Assembly: GCA_964453265.1 (NCBI GenBank)
Contig: CAYVNU010000001.1
Location: forward strand, 124,001 to 188,000
Length of the DNA: 64,000 nucleotides
Source of the DNA: CAYVNU01 sp964453265
Lineage (GTDB): Bacteria; Patescibacteriota; Doudnabacteria; UBA920
Direction: 5' to 3'
How positions within the stretch are numbered: the first letter of the stretch is position 1; each line of letters begins with the position of its first letter. Below, piece by piece: positions 8,562 to 17,788 of this stretch. The position numbers and the translations under genes were made by a program. A model generated the notes under the pieces. The model saw only the letters and a program-made list of their open reading frames with translations, ran no database searches and had not been told where the DNA came from.

Positions 8562-8570
8562 TGGTATAAT
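8562..8570 (+). promoter_or_regulatory. Extended -10 promoter (TGgTATAAT)
   Basis: TGGTATAAT lies 60 nt before the AI-2E permease start, without a clear -35. Confidence 0.55.
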
Positions 8571-8630
8571 AATTAAGGACGTTGTTTTTTGAGCTAAAAT
8601 TAAAATTTAAAACTTTTTAAAATAAAAAAC

Positions 8631-9677
8631 ATGGCAAAAATAATCTCAGATAGTAAAAATAAACAGCTAATTGGCTTTTTTGTCTTGCTCGGACTCGCTT
8701 CTGCTTTGGCCTTAATGATATTTTGGCCGTTTTGGCAAATGCTTTGTCTGGCCGGTATTTTTGCCGTGCTTTTTCACCCGCTGTATAAAAAAATGAAAGC
8801 CGAATTTAGAAATGAAAATTTATCAGCCGCGGTAACAATTTTCTTGGTCATTTTAATTGCTATTTTGCCTCTATGGTTTATAGGGCAGCTGTTGTTTAAT
8901 GAAATTGTCGATGTTTACAATAAATTCCGTCTCGGAGAATTAATATTTACTAAGACGGAAGTTATTTCGCACTTACCCTTACAAATTCAAAATATTGTTC
9001 AAAGTTTGAACAATGACATAAATGTTATTGTTTCGAAAATGACCGGGGGAGCCTTTAATTTAGTCTCCGGCTTGCTTTCCAACTTAGCTAGTTTTTTCTT
9101 GTCTTTGTTTTTATTAATTTTTATGTTGTTTTTCTTTTTGCGCGACGGCGAAAAAATTAAAGCCTTTGTTAGAGATATTTCTCCGCTTTCAAATGTTTAT
9201 GACAACGCTTTATTTAGTAAACTTGAGGAAGCAGTTTCTGGTGTTGTAAAAGGTTCTTTTTTAACAGCTTTAAGCCAAGGCGTTGTAGGTACAATTGGCT
9301 ATTTAATTTTTGGCGTGCCACAGCCTTTTTTGTGGGGCGCTTTTACAGTGTTGGCAGCGTTGGTTCCTACTGTTGGTACCACATTAGCTTGGGTGCCGGC
9401 CGCACTATTTTTATTTTTAACCGGCCATACGGGCGCGGGTATTGGCATGACAATTTGGGGCATGCTGGCTGTCGGTTTAATAGACAATGTGCTGGCCCCT
9501 AAATTAGTCGGTTCTAAAATTCAACTTCATCCGTTGCTGGTTTTGCTTGCAATTTTAGGCGGCATACAACTGTTTGGTTTTTTAGGTTTTTTATTTGGAC
9601 CAATAATAGTATCGGTCTTTACAACTTTGCTTGAAATATATAGAAGCGACATAAAAGGCATGGGCGGAAAAGAATAA
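8631..9677 (+). CDS. AI-2E family transporter (membrane permease)
   Basis: 348 aa with seven to eight hydrophobic segments in the family layout: two at residues about 10-50, one at 62-85, a soluble stretch at about 90-145, then paired helices around a FFLRDGEKI loop and a C-terminal membrane core ending GFLGFLFGPIIVSVFTT. The family (also called PerM/YdiK-like) exports small molecules in some species and acts as a sodium/proton antiporter in others, so the substrate cannot be given. It precedes the P-type ATPase by 18 nt, which suggests co-transcription from the extended -10 promoter. Confidence 0.85.
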   Translation: MAKIISDSKNKQLIGFFVLLGLASALALMIFWPFWQMLCLAGIFAVLFHPLYKKMKAEFRNENLSAAVTIFLVILIAILPLWFIGQLLFNEIVDVYNKFRLGELIFTKTEVISHLPLQIQNIVQSLNNDINVIVSKMTGGAFNLVSGLLSNLASFFLSLFLLIFMLFFFLRDGEKIKAFVRDISPLSNVYDNALFSKLEEAVSGVVKGSFLTALSQGVVGTIGYLIFGVPQPFLWGAFTVLAALVPTVGTTLAWVPAALFLFLTGHTGAGIGMTIWGMLAVGLIDNVLAPKLVGSKIQLHPLLVLLAILGGIQLFGFLGFLFGPIIVSVFTTLLEIYRSDIKGMGGKE

Positions 9678-9695
9678 GCTAACAACTAGCATATA

Positions 9696-12380
9696 ATGAA
9701 TTGGACACAATTAAGTAAAACCGAAATTGAGCTTGAACTAAAAACTAACCTGGAAACAGGCCTTAGTATAGAAGAAGCCAATAAACGCCTGGAAAAATTT
9801 GGGCCTAACAGTTTACCCGAGAAAGCGCCTGATTCATGGGCGCTGATTTTTTTGCGCCAATTTAAGAGCCCATTAATTTATATTTTGCTGGTGTCCGCTG
9901 TAATTATTTTTTATTTAGACGAAAAGGCCGATGCCGCAATTATTTTAGTTGTACTGCTCGTGAATGCAATAATTGGAATGGTTCTTGAGGGCAGAAGCAG
10001 TCAGGTTATGAGCAGTTTAAAAAAATTATCGCAAGATGAAGCAACGGTTTTGCGGGTCGGCAAAGAAATTGTAATTAAAGAAAGTGAGGTAGTAGTAGGC
10101 GATGTTTTAGTATTAGTAGAAGGTCAAAAAATTTCCGCAGACGCCAGAGTAATATTTAGCGCCAGTTTAAGTTTGGACGAATCTGCCTTAACCGGTGAAT
10201 CACAAAATGTTCACAAGCATGACGCCGCTTTAAATAACAAGGAGGCGTCTATTTCCGCCATGCACAATATGGTATTTAAAGGCACTACAATACAGTCGGG
10301 TCATGGGCTTGCTGTGGTGGTTAATACGGGAATTAATACAGAACTTGGAAAAATAAGTAAATTTATTTTAGGCGAAGAAGTGGAAATACCTTTGCAAAAA
10401 AACATTCGTAATTTAAGTAAAATTATTGTTTTAGTTATTGTTTTTTTAGCTCCGGCTTTATTTTTCTTAGGACTCTTTTCCGGTCGCGCGGCAAAAGAAA
10501 TGTTTGCTGTGGTGGTTTCATTAACGGTTTCGATTATTCCAGAAGGCTTGCCTTTGGTGTTAACCGTAGTTTTAGCAAGCGGGGTTTGGCGCATGGCAAA
10601 AAAGAATGCTTTAGTAAAAAAACTGCAGGCTGTTGAATCTTTAGGCCGGGCAAAAATTTTAGCTGTAGACAAAACCGGAACTATTACTCAAAACCAAATG
10701 GTCATTAAAAAAATTTATTTTGGCCAAAAATTTTACAATATCACAGGCAATGGTTATGAGCCTAAGGGTGCGGTTTTTGCGGACAATAACTTACCGGTTA
10801 AACAAAATGAATTAGAAGTTGCGGGTATAATTGCCAGTTTGGCCAGCCGCGCCAGCGTACGTTTTCTGGAAGAAGAAAAAAAGTATAAAGTTATTGGAGA
10901 TCCGACCGAAGCTGCTATGGCGGTTTTGGGTGAGAAACTGGGCTTTGGCCGGGAAGTTATTTTGGAAAAATATGCTGAGGCCGCGGAAATACCTTTTGAT
11001 TATAAAAATAAATTTAGAGCCGTATACTATGAGCATAATAGCGAGATTTTTTGCGCAGCGACCGGGGCTCCCGAGGTAATTTTAAAACATAGTACGCGCT
11101 ACATAGAGAACGGTCAGATTCATGAATTATCCGATGCCGATATTAAGGTATTTGAAAAAGTTTTGCAGGAATTTTCTCAAAGCGGCTTAAGAGTGGTAGC
11201 TTTTGGTTACAAAAATTTTGTTGAGCCGAAAAAAGAAAATTTACCGGATTTAGCCATAAAAAATTTGGTTTTCGGCGGATTTTTCGCAATTGAAGACGCG
11301 GTACGTCCGGAAGCAAAACAGTCAGTTAAGCTAGCAAAAGAAGCAGGTTTAAAAGTTGTTATGATAACCGGCGACCATAAAATAACCGCAAAAGCCATAG
11401 CCACCGAAGCAGGGATTTATGAAGTTGGTGATGAGATTTTAACCGGACCAGATATTCAAAGTTTGACTTTAGCGCAGCTGGCAAAAAAAAATGAACATGT
11501 TAGTGTATTTGCGCGCGTTACCCCGGAAGATAAAATGCAAATTATAAAAGCTTATAGGCTAAGCGGACAAATTGTCGCTATGACAGGGGATGGTGTTAAT
11601 GATGCCCCGAGTTTAGTTGCCGCGGATTTAGGAGTGGCTATGGGGAAAATCGGCACAGACGTGGCAAAGCAGGCCGCGGATATAATTTTACTAGATGATA
11701 ATTTGGCCAGCATTATTTCTGCAGTAAAAGAAGGTAGGCTTATGTACCAAAATATTAAAAAAGTTTTGGCATTTTTATTTTCAACTTCCTTAGGCGAGCT
11801 TTTTATAATAGTTGCTGCATTGGTTTTTAAAATGCCTTTACCGGTAACAGCGGTACAAATTTTGTGGTTAAATTTAATTACAGATCCGTTTTTAGGAGCT
11901 GCTTTAGCCATGGAAAGAAAAGAAGCCGAAATGCACAGCCATAAAGATATTTCTTATTCCAAATTTTTTGTAGACTGGCGTATGTTTATTCACATGCTGT
12001 TGGTCGGTACTGTTATGACTTTGGGCGGTTTATATGTATTTAATATATATTATCCAATAAGCCACGCAAAAGCCATGACTATATGTTTAACCCTTTTAGC
12101 GGTTTACCAGTGGTTTAATGCTTTAAATTGCAAGTTTTTAAATAAAAGTATTTTTCACAGAAGGCTTTTTTCCAATAAGTATTTATGGCTTGCTTTGGCT
12201 ATTAACATAATTTTACAACTTTTCGCGGTATATAATCCCTGGCTGAGTTCTATACTTAAATTAGAGCCTTTAAGTTTTACGGAATGGGTGATTATAATAT
12301 TCTTAGGTCTGGCCATAATTCTAGCCGATGAAATAAGGAAAATAATTTATAAAATATTAGAAGCAAAAAATACCGTTTAA
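9696..12380 (+). CDS. P-type cation-transporting ATPase, P2A (calcium-type)
   Basis: 894 aa, the normal length of PacL/SERCA-like pumps. An N-terminal cation-ATPase domain (1-60) precedes two helices, the actuator TGES (166-169), the TM4 ion motif IPEGLP (281-286), the phosphorylation site DKTGT (Asp325), and the hinge GDGVNDAP. The C-terminal six-helix part carries NLITDP, matching the acidic TM6 site of calcium pumps. It should use ATP to expel calcium or a similar divalent ion. It is the second gene of a pair with the AI-2E permease and ends at a bidirectional terminator. Confidence 0.9.
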   Translation: MNWTQLSKTEIELELKTNLETGLSIEEANKRLEKFGPNSLPEKAPDSWALIFLRQFKSPLIYILLVSAVIIFYLDEKADAAIILVVLLVNAIIGMVLEGRSSQVMSSLKKLSQDEATVLRVGKEIVIKESEVVVGDVLVLVEGQKISADARVIFSASLSLDESALTGESQNVHKHDAALNNKEASISAMHNMVFKGTTIQSGHGLAVVVNTGINTELGKISKFILGEEVEIPLQKNIRNLSKIIVLVIVFLAPALFFLGLFSGRAAKEMFAVVVSLTVSIIPEGLPLVLTVVLASGVWRMAKKNALVKKLQAVESLGRAKILAVDKTGTITQNQMVIKKIYFGQKFYNITGNGYEPKGAVFADNNLPVKQNELEVAGIIASLASRASVRFLEEEKKYKVIGDPTEAAMAVLGEKLGFGREVILEKYAEAAEIPFDYKNKFRAVYYEHNSEIFCAATGAPEVILKHSTRYIENGQIHELSDADIKVFEKVLQEFSQSGLRVVAFGYKNFVEPKKENLPDLAIKNLVFGGFFAIEDAVRPEAKQSVKLAKEAGLKVVMITGDHKITAKAIATEAGIYEVGDEILTGPDIQSLTLAQLAKKNEHVSVFARVTPEDKMQIIKAYRLSGQIVAMTGDGVNDAPSLVAADLGVAMGKIGTDVAKQAADIILLDDNLASIISAVKEGRLMYQNIKKVLAFLFSTSLGELFIIVAALVFKMPLPVTAVQILWLNLITDPFLGAALAMERKEAEMHSHKDISYSKFFVDWRMFIHMLLVGTVMTLGGLYVFNIYYPISHAKAMTICLTLLAVYQWFNALNCKFLNKSIFHRRLFSNKYLWLALAINIILQLFAVYNPWLSSILKLEPLSFTEWVIIIFLGLAIILADEIRKIIYKILEAKNTV

Positions 12381-12391
12381 TGTTTTAAGAT

Positions 12392-12427
12392 TAAAAAACC
12401 GGAGCATGTAATTGCTCCGGCTTTTTA
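12392..12427. terminator. Bidirectional terminator
   Basis: aaaaaaccggagca / tgctccggctttttt-type hairpin between convergent genes ending at 12380 and 12447. Confidence 0.85.
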
Positions 12428-12446
12428 AATTTTTTATATAAATAAA

Positions 12447-12989
12447 TTATTTTTTCTTTAAGAAAAATTCTCCGCTAAGTATTATAAAAATAAAAATTAG
12501 ACTTAGGCCAAGAATCAATGTAAGGGGATTTTCGGGCCAGTTAATTTTGTGGTTTATATGTCTATGGACAAAGCCGATAAAAATAGCAGCCCACCAGCCG
12601 GTTTGAGAAATTAAAGAAGCTAGACCTATGCGGAAACGCCAAATGGCAGGTACATCTTTAAAAGTCTTAAATTTATCCAGAACTTTTTTTATAACATGTA
12701 AAAATATGCCGTTTAACCCGAGCAATACCACAAAAAATAATTTTATTATTGTTAAATTGTCTAAGTGGCCTTTTAAAACAATTAAGTTTATACCGGAAAT
12801 TACTAATCCAAGCCATCCGACCCAAATAAGCACTTGAGTAATGTTGGCAACTTTCTTAGGCATGCTCAGCGGTTGTTTGTTAATTAAGAGCAAAAAGCCA
12901 AAAGTGTCTATAACAATAACCGCGCCAAAGCCAATAATAAGTGAAATTAAATGTATAAATAATGCTACGTAGAAATGGGTAGTGTTCAT
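12447..12989 (-). CDS. Five-helix membrane protein, unknown
   Basis: 180 aa with hydrophobic segments at residues about 7-34, 48-68, 80-103, 120-142 and 157-176. Histidines lie at membrane edges (THFYVALFIHL, LHVIKK, FVHRHINHK), a pattern reminiscent of small heme- or copper-binding membrane proteins such as the CopD-like or DUF2269 groups, but this is not decisive. It is transcribed alone, convergent with the calcium-type pump and divergent from zwf with a 37-nt gap. Confidence 0.65.
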   Translation of the reverse strand: MNTTHFYVALFIHLISLIIGFGAVIVIDTFGFLLLINKQPLSMPKKVANITQVLIWVGWLGLVISGINLIVLKGHLDNLTIIKLFFVVLLGLNGIFLHVIKKVLDKFKTFKDVPAIWRFRIGLASLISQTGWWAAIFIGFVHRHINHKINWPENPLTLILGLSLIFIFIILSGEFFLKKK

Positions 12990-13026
12990 TTTTGTTTTTA
13001 AAGATGAATGATGATATTATTATAAC

Positions 13027-14481
13027 ATGAAGAATTTTCATCAATTGCCGGAAAAACTTCCGCCCACCATTTTAACCATTTTTGGCGCCACCGGAGATTT
13101 GTCAGCAGAGTATTTATTACCCGCCTTGCATCATATGGATATGGAGGGTTTATTGCCCGATAATTTTAGATTAGTCTGCGTTGGCAGGCGCGAATTTACT
13201 ACCGATGAATATTTGGATTTTGTGGTTAAAAAATCAAAATATTTAAAAAATTTAAGCAAGGGGAAGGCTAGAAAACATTTTTTAAAGCACTTAACTTATT
13301 TCCAGGGAGATTTTGAAAAACCGGAAAGTTTTAAAAATTTAGCGGTGTTGCTGGAAGATAAAGACGCTAAACAACATGAGTGTTACAATCGTTTGTATTA
13401 TTTTGCCACCAGTCCGCAACTGTTTGCTCAAATTGCCAATATATTAAAAACCTCAGGCCTTTTAATGTCCTGTAGTAAGCACAGCAGGCAAACCCGTGTA
13501 TTGGTAGAAAAGCCTTTTGGTTTTAATTTAGAATCAGCTCAGGCATTAAATAAATTATTACTAAAGTATTTTTCTGAAGAACAAATTTATCGAATAGACC
13601 ATTATGTGGGTAAAGAAACCGTTCAGAATTTAATTGTAGCTAGGTTTGGTAATTCAATATTTGAGCCGTTATGGAATAAAGAATTTGTTGATCATGTGGA
13701 AATTAGCGTTTTGTATAAAGATGGAGTTAAACGCAGGGCAGAATTTTATAATCAAACCGGAGCGTTAAAAGATATTGTACAAAATCACGCTTTGCAAATG
13801 CTGGCCTTAATTTTAATGGATGAACCGAAAGAATTAACAGCTGAATTTATTCGCGACGAAAAAGTTAAAATTTTGTCCGCATTGCAGCCCTTAAGTCAGA
13901 AGACCGTAAATAGTTTTTTGCTAAAAGGCCAATATGCCGGTTTTAGCAAAGAGCTGGGCAAAAAAACCGAAACCGAAACTTATGTCGCGCTGAAAACTTT
14001 TGTTAACACAGTGCGCTGGCAAAACGTGCCGATTTATATTCGTACCGGCAAGGCGCTTTCTAAAACCGTAACAGAAATTTCTATTCATTTTAAGGAGTTA
14101 AAAAGGTGTTTGTTTAAAGGCTGCGCGGGTAATGTATTAACCTTTCGCATTCAGCCAGATGAAGCGGTGCATTTACAAATAAACAATAAAATTCCGGGTT
14201 TCGGCATTCATTTGCATCAGTCTAAATTGGAGTTTAGTTATGGGGCGGAATTTAAAGGCGAGATTCCCGGCGCTTATGAAAGGCTTCTGCTTGATTTTAT
14301 GCAGGGCGATCAGCGTTTGTTTATTCGCAGCGATGAAATCGAAGCTGCTTGGAAGTATATAGACTCAATTACTGCTGCTTGGAAAAATTTGTCCCTGTAC
14401 TTGTATTCGCAAGGCAGCAGCGGGCCGAAAGAAGCCGCCGAGTTTATAGAAAAAGATTTAAGGGAGTGGCGGACAAATTAA
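13027..14481 (+). CDS. zwf: Glucose-6-phosphate 1-dehydrogenase
   Basis: 484 aa. Oxidises glucose 6-phosphate to 6-phosphogluconolactone with NADP+ (or NAD+), the entry to the oxidative pentose phosphate pathway. The dinucleotide motif GATGDLS is at residues 20-26, EKPFG at 161-165 and the active-site RIDHYVGKE at 189-197. The length is normal. Its pathway partner gnd lies 4 kb downstream (18386); a lactonase is not seen here, and the lactone can hydrolyse spontaneously. An oxidative branch is unusual among reduced CPR genomes. No ribosome site precedes the ATG. Confidence 0.95.
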   Translation: MKNFHQLPEKLPPTILTIFGATGDLSAEYLLPALHHMDMEGLLPDNFRLVCVGRREFTTDEYLDFVVKKSKYLKNLSKGKARKHFLKHLTYFQGDFEKPESFKNLAVLLEDKDAKQHECYNRLYYFATSPQLFAQIANILKTSGLLMSCSKHSRQTRVLVEKPFGFNLESAQALNKLLLKYFSEEQIYRIDHYVGKETVQNLIVARFGNSIFEPLWNKEFVDHVEISVLYKDGVKRRAEFYNQTGALKDIVQNHALQMLALILMDEPKELTAEFIRDEKVKILSALQPLSQKTVNSFLLKGQYAGFSKELGKKTETETYVALKTFVNTVRWQNVPIYIRTGKALSKTVTEISIHFKELKRCLFKGCAGNVLTFRIQPDEAVHLQINNKIPGFGIHLHQSKLEFSYGAEFKGEIPGAYERLLLDFMQGDQRLFIRSDEIEAAWKYIDSITAAWKNLSLYLYSQGSSGPKEAAEFIEKDLREWRTN

Positions 14482-14511
14482 AAACCCAAAAGTTTTAACT
14501 TTTGGGTTTTT
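14480..14511. terminator. Bidirectional terminator between zwf and the helicase gene
   Basis: Perfect stem aaaaacccaaaagtt / aacttttgggttttt, starting at the zwf stop codon. Confidence 0.85.
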
Positions 14512-14514
14512 AAT

Positions 14515-15921
14515 TTAAAATGGGTTATTGTAAGTATTAGCTTTGTGCCGGAAATTTCCGCGAGTTTTATTAAACCTGCCAGAAGAATGTTTAAAATTAT
14601 TTTTGCTTTTATCGCTTTTGGAAAATGGGCTACGCAAAGGTCTTGGAGCAGGGGACTGTTGTTGATTACCAAAGCGGTCGGCTTTTTCCATAGATTGCCT
14701 GTTGGGCATGCGAGTGCCGCGGAAGCCGGAATAAAAATTATTTTGTGGTCTTGCTAAATTGCTTTGTCCGTAAGTTCTTTCTTCTTTAGGCATGGTCTTT
14801 AGTCCCGCGGGTACGCTTGAAACTGGCAATTGTTTTTTTATTAAGCGTTCAATGCTGCGAATATCGAATTTTTGGTCCGGGGTGGCAAAAGAAATTGCAT
14901 GGCCGGTGTGCTGAGCTCTGCCGGTTCTGCCAATTCTATGTACGTAGTCTTCGGCATTTTCTGGTAAATCGTAGTTAATTACCAGTTCAATACCGGTTAC
15001 GTCTATACCACGAGCGGCAATGTCGGTTGCAATCATAACTCGATATTTGCCCAACTTAAAACCGTTTAAGGCCTCAAGTCTTTGGTTTAAAGACCTGTTG
15101 GAATGGATTTCAGTTGAAGTATGACCGATTTTTTTAACCGCTGCGGCAACTTTTTTAGCGCCGAATTTAGTTCTGGTAAAAACTAGTACGCTGCCTTTGT
15201 ATTCTGTTAGTAAGTTATCTAGTAAAGAAAGTTTTTGTTCTTTGTTTACAAAGAAAACTTCTTGAGTAATATTTTTTGCAGAGCTGCCGGCCGGAGCTAC
15301 TTCTACGCGTACAGGGAGCTGCATATATGTTTTGGCAATTTCAACAATCTCTACAGGCATAGTCGCGGAAAATAGCATGGTTTGGTGTTCTTTAGGTACA
15401 GTGGCCAAAATTCTTTTAATTTGTGGCGCAAAACCCATGTCCAGCATTCTATCGGCTTCATCAAGCACTAAAATTTTAACCGCATCAAGTCGGATAGTTT
15501 TTTGTTCTAAGTGGTCAATGAGTCTGCCCGGGGTAGCAATAATAATATGCGGATTATTGCGCAGCATTCTGATTTGTTTGCCAATATTTTCGCCGCCAAT
15601 TAAAATAGCGGTTTTAAGACCAATTAAACGGCCGATTCGGTTTAAAGATTCATCTACCTGAACAGCGAGTTCACGGGTTGGTAGAAGTATTAAGCCTTTG
15701 CCCTTACTTTGGGCCAAGCGTTGAATCATAGGTATGCCAAAAGCCAAGGTTTTACCCGTGCCGGTTTGGGCAATACCCATAATATCTTTGCCCAAAAGCG
15801 CTGTTGGTATTGACTGCGCTTGAATTGGAGTTGGGACGGTGAATTTAAGCTTGTCTAAAATTTCCAAAAGTTTTGGAGCAATATTTAGTCCGTCAAAGCT
15901 GGTTGGGAGTTGTGGTGTCAT
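14515..15921 (-). CDS. DEAD-box ATP-dependent RNA helicase, RhlE-like
   Basis: 468 aa. All core motifs are present: Q motif GLNIAPKLLEIL...PTPIQ, motif I AQTGTGKT, Ia PTRELA, II DEAD, III SAT, V ARGID and VI HRIGRTGR. After residue about 375 comes a basic, Asn/Arg/Ser-rich disordered tail ending NTYNNPF that would bind RNA non-specifically. It probably remodels mRNA or ribosomal RNA; the partner may be PNPase (56441). A small accccct / agggggt hairpin (15939-15957) lies in its leader. Confidence 0.9.
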   Translation of the reverse strand: MTPQLPTSFDGLNIAPKLLEILDKLKFTVPTPIQAQSIPTALLGKDIMGIAQTGTGKTLAFGIPMIQRLAQSKGKGLILLPTRELAVQVDESLNRIGRLIGLKTAILIGGENIGKQIRMLRNNPHIIIATPGRLIDHLEQKTIRLDAVKILVLDEADRMLDMGFAPQIKRILATVPKEHQTMLFSATMPVEIVEIAKTYMQLPVRVEVAPAGSSAKNITQEVFFVNKEQKLSLLDNLLTEYKGSVLVFTRTKFGAKKVAAAVKKIGHTSTEIHSNRSLNQRLEALNGFKLGKYRVMIATDIAARGIDVTGIELVINYDLPENAEDYVHRIGRTGRAQHTGHAISFATPDQKFDIRSIERLIKKQLPVSSVPAGLKTMPKEERTYGQSNLARPQNNFYSGFRGTRMPNRQSMEKADRFGNQQQSPAPRPLRSPFSKSDKSKNNFKHSSGRFNKTRGNFRHKANTYNNPF

Positions 15922-16066
15922 AAAAAAAGCATTATAAAACCCCTGTTTTTAGGGGGTGTGGAATTAAACCACTATTTATATAATTATAGCACAACTCTAT
16001 ATTTTTGTCAAATAGAATTTTACGTGAATCCAATAACTAATAAACATTAGGAAATTTTAGTGCTTC

Positions 16067-16127
16067 GTGTAGCGTGCCGATTCATCGGCCCGTTCTTTAG
16101 ATAAGCCCATAAATGGGCACACTACGC
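16067..16127. repeat. Inverted pair of covarying hairpins
   Basis: Left unit 16067-16089 and right unit 16105-16127 are inverted copies agreeing at 18 of 23 positions. Each contains its own hairpin, gccgat / atcggc on the left and gcccat / atgggc on the right. The G/C difference is compensated on both sides of the stem, so structure is kept while sequence changes. It lies in the 255-bp spacer before ywbE. Confidence 0.65.
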
Positions 16128-16176
16128 TTATGTAAGCCAATGGACTCACCTTATATTTATAAGGTATAGTTAAGTT

Positions 16177-16368
16177 ATGGGAAATCAACATCGAGACGAC
16201 ATAAAAATAGGGGCAGAAGTGGAAGTGGTTTTAAAAGAAGACCAGCGTACCGGAAAACTTACGCGCGGGTTTGTGGAAGAAATTTTAACTAACTCCGGCT
16301 TTCATCCGCATGGTATAAAGGTAAGGCTAGCAGATGGGCAAGTCGGAAGAGTGCAAAATATTTTATGA
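16177..16368 (+). CDS. ywbE: YwbE family protein
   Basis: 63 aa and full length for the family (DUF2196). The signature DQRTGKLTRG, then ILTNSGFHPHGIKVRL and GQVGRV, are clear. The fold is a small beta barrel of unknown function, proposed to bind nucleic acid. It opens an overlapping cluster: its stop shares ATGA with the next gene. A small accttat / ataaggt palindrome (16148-16164) lies just upstream. Confidence 0.88.
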   Translation: MGNQHRDDIKIGAEVEVVLKEDQRTGKLTRGFVEEILTNSGFHPHGIKVRLADGQVGRVQNIL

Positions 16369-16676
16369 CTTTTAAAGAGGCGGTTATTTTGTATGTAAAA
16401 AAAATTCCCAAAGGGAAAGTTGTAAGTTATGGGCAGGTGGCAGCGGTTTGTGGACATCCTCGTGCGGCAAGGCAGGTTGGAGGCATTTTAAAGAGTTTAG
16501 ATATCTCGTCGGTTAGTATTCCTTGGTGGCGGGTTATTAACAATCAGGGAGTAATTTCCATAAAAGGCAATTGGACTGCGACAAAAGAGCTGCAACGTGA
16601 TTTGTTGAAACGCGATGGAATTAAAATAGAAAAAGATTTTAAAATAAATATTGAAAAATACAGATGGAAAAAATAA
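16365..16676 (+). CDS. Alkyltransferase-like protein (ATL), MGMT-fold DNA-damage binder
   Basis: 103 aa, only the DNA-binding domain of O6-alkylguanine-DNA alkyltransferase. The active-site Cys of the usual PCHRV motif is replaced: residues 53-57 read P-W-W-R-V, so it cannot accept an alkyl group. ATL proteins bind O6-alkylguanine and hand it to nucleotide excision repair. KGKVVSYGQVA and the HPRAARQVGG helix that inserts the Arg finger are conserved. The start overlaps the ywbE stop by 4 nt, and the end overlaps the pilin start. Confidence 0.85.
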   Translation: MTFKEAVILYVKKIPKGKVVSYGQVAAVCGHPRAARQVGGILKSLDISSVSIPWWRVINNQGVISIKGNWTATKELQRDLLKRDGIKIEKDFKINIEKYRWKK

Positions 16677-17161
16677 CAAAAGAGAGTGGTTTTAGTTTGG
16701 TGGAACTTTTGGTGGTAATTGCGATTATTGGGCTATTATCATCTGTTGTTATTATTGCGACGGCAAATACCAGAAAAAAAGCCAGAGACGTAAAAAGAAA
16801 AACCGACCTTGCGCAAATGGGCAGGTTTTTATATTCTTCCAGCTGCTATGTGCCAAATTCAGGAGCCGGGGATTACGATTTGGCAGATTTAGTGCCTGAA
16901 CTTACGGTTAAATACCCACAGCTTGCTCAGTTTAGTTCTATGCTACCAAAAGACCCAAAGACAGGTACAGAAATACAAACTAATTATCGTTACGCGTACA
17001 CCGCAGACGGGCACTGCGCGGTTTACGCCAATTTTGAAAACCAAGACGAACCTGTAAATTTAAATGTATCAGTAGTAACTCCGTCCGCAGGGCAAGGGGT
17101 TTATAAAGCAACAGAAGAAGGAGTAAACGGCAGTAGTATATATTATCAAATAGGCAAATGA
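16664..17161 (+). CDS. Type IV pilin-like prepilin
   Basis: 165 aa. A class III signal is present: short leader MEKITKESG, cleavage at Gly9/Phe10, then FSLVELLVVIAIIGLLS with Glu14 (Glu5 of the mature form) and a long hydrophobic helix. The remainder is a small globular head with two cysteines (SSCYVPN and GHCAVYA) that could form a disulfide. Exported through a type IV pilus or pseudopilus machine and possibly used for adhesion or DNA uptake. The assembly genes are not in this window. It overlaps both neighbours. Confidence 0.85.
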   Translation: MEKITKESGFSLVELLVVIAIIGLLSSVVIIATANTRKKARDVKRKTDLAQMGRFLYSSSCYVPNSGAGDYDLADLVPELTVKYPQLAQFSSMLPKDPKTGTEIQTNYRYAYTADGHCAVYANFENQDEPVNLNVSVVTPSAGQGVYKATEEGVNGSSIYYQIGK

Positions 17162-17703
17162 ACGAACAAAATTTTAGTTACCAATTAAGGCGCAGTAAAA
17201 GAGCGAGACTTATGCGGATTTCGGTTTCTTGTGACGCGGGTGTTGTGGTAACCGTGCCTTTTTTTATGGAGGAAAGCCGGTTTGAAAAGTTTATTCGGTC
17301 TAAAGCAAATTGGATTTTACGAAAAGTAAAGTACGTTAGCCGGTTTAAAAACTTACCAAGAATAAAAACATCGGCTGTAGAATATCGTAAGTTAAAAATA
17401 CAAGCGCTAAATTTGGTTAAAGAAAAAGTTAAATACTGGAATCAGTTTTATAATTTTAATTACAATCGGGTAAGTGTAAAAAACCAAAAAACCCGCTGGG
17501 GCAGTTGCAGTAGAAAGGGCAATTTGAATTTTAACTATAAAATTGTGCATTTGCCCGGGGACCAGCTTGACTATTTAATAGTTCACGAGTTATGTCACTT
17601 AAAAGAAATGAATCACGGCCGTGGGTTTTGGGAACTTGTGGGCCAGACAATTCCTAATTATAAAGTTTTAAGGAAAGAATTAAGAAACGTAATTATAAAA
17701 TAA
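17158..17703 (+). CDS. YgjP/SprT-like zinc metallopeptidase
   Basis: 181 aa. RWGSC at 113-117 and the zinc motif HELCH at 143-147 with a third ligand His153 (MNHGRGFWELV) define the YgjP-like M48 group (DUF45). No signal peptide or membrane helix is present, so it is cytoplasmic. Members have been described as proteases or, for YgjP, as a UTP diphosphatase; the substrate here is open. The ATG overlaps the pilin stop (ATGA), making it the fourth gene of the cluster. Confidence 0.85.
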   Translation: MNEQNFSYQLRRSKRARLMRISVSCDAGVVVTVPFFMEESRFEKFIRSKANWILRKVKYVSRFKNLPRIKTSAVEYRKLKIQALNLVKEKVKYWNQFYNFNYNRVSVKNQKTRWGSCSRKGNLNFNYKIVHLPGDQLDYLIVHELCHLKEMNHGRGFWELVGQTIPNYKVLRKELRNVIIK

Positions 17704-17788
17704 TTTGAATACACAAATCCCAAGCAAGCTTGGTATGGTACGGGCAAGGCTTCTTCCAAAAATACCCAAATAATTAATATAAATATTT

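Noticed and set aside
15939..15957. accccct/agggggt hairpin as a terminator
   Set aside because: It lies just upstream of the DEAD-box gene start on the minus strand, has no T run in the right place, and no transcript ends there; more likely a leader hairpin.
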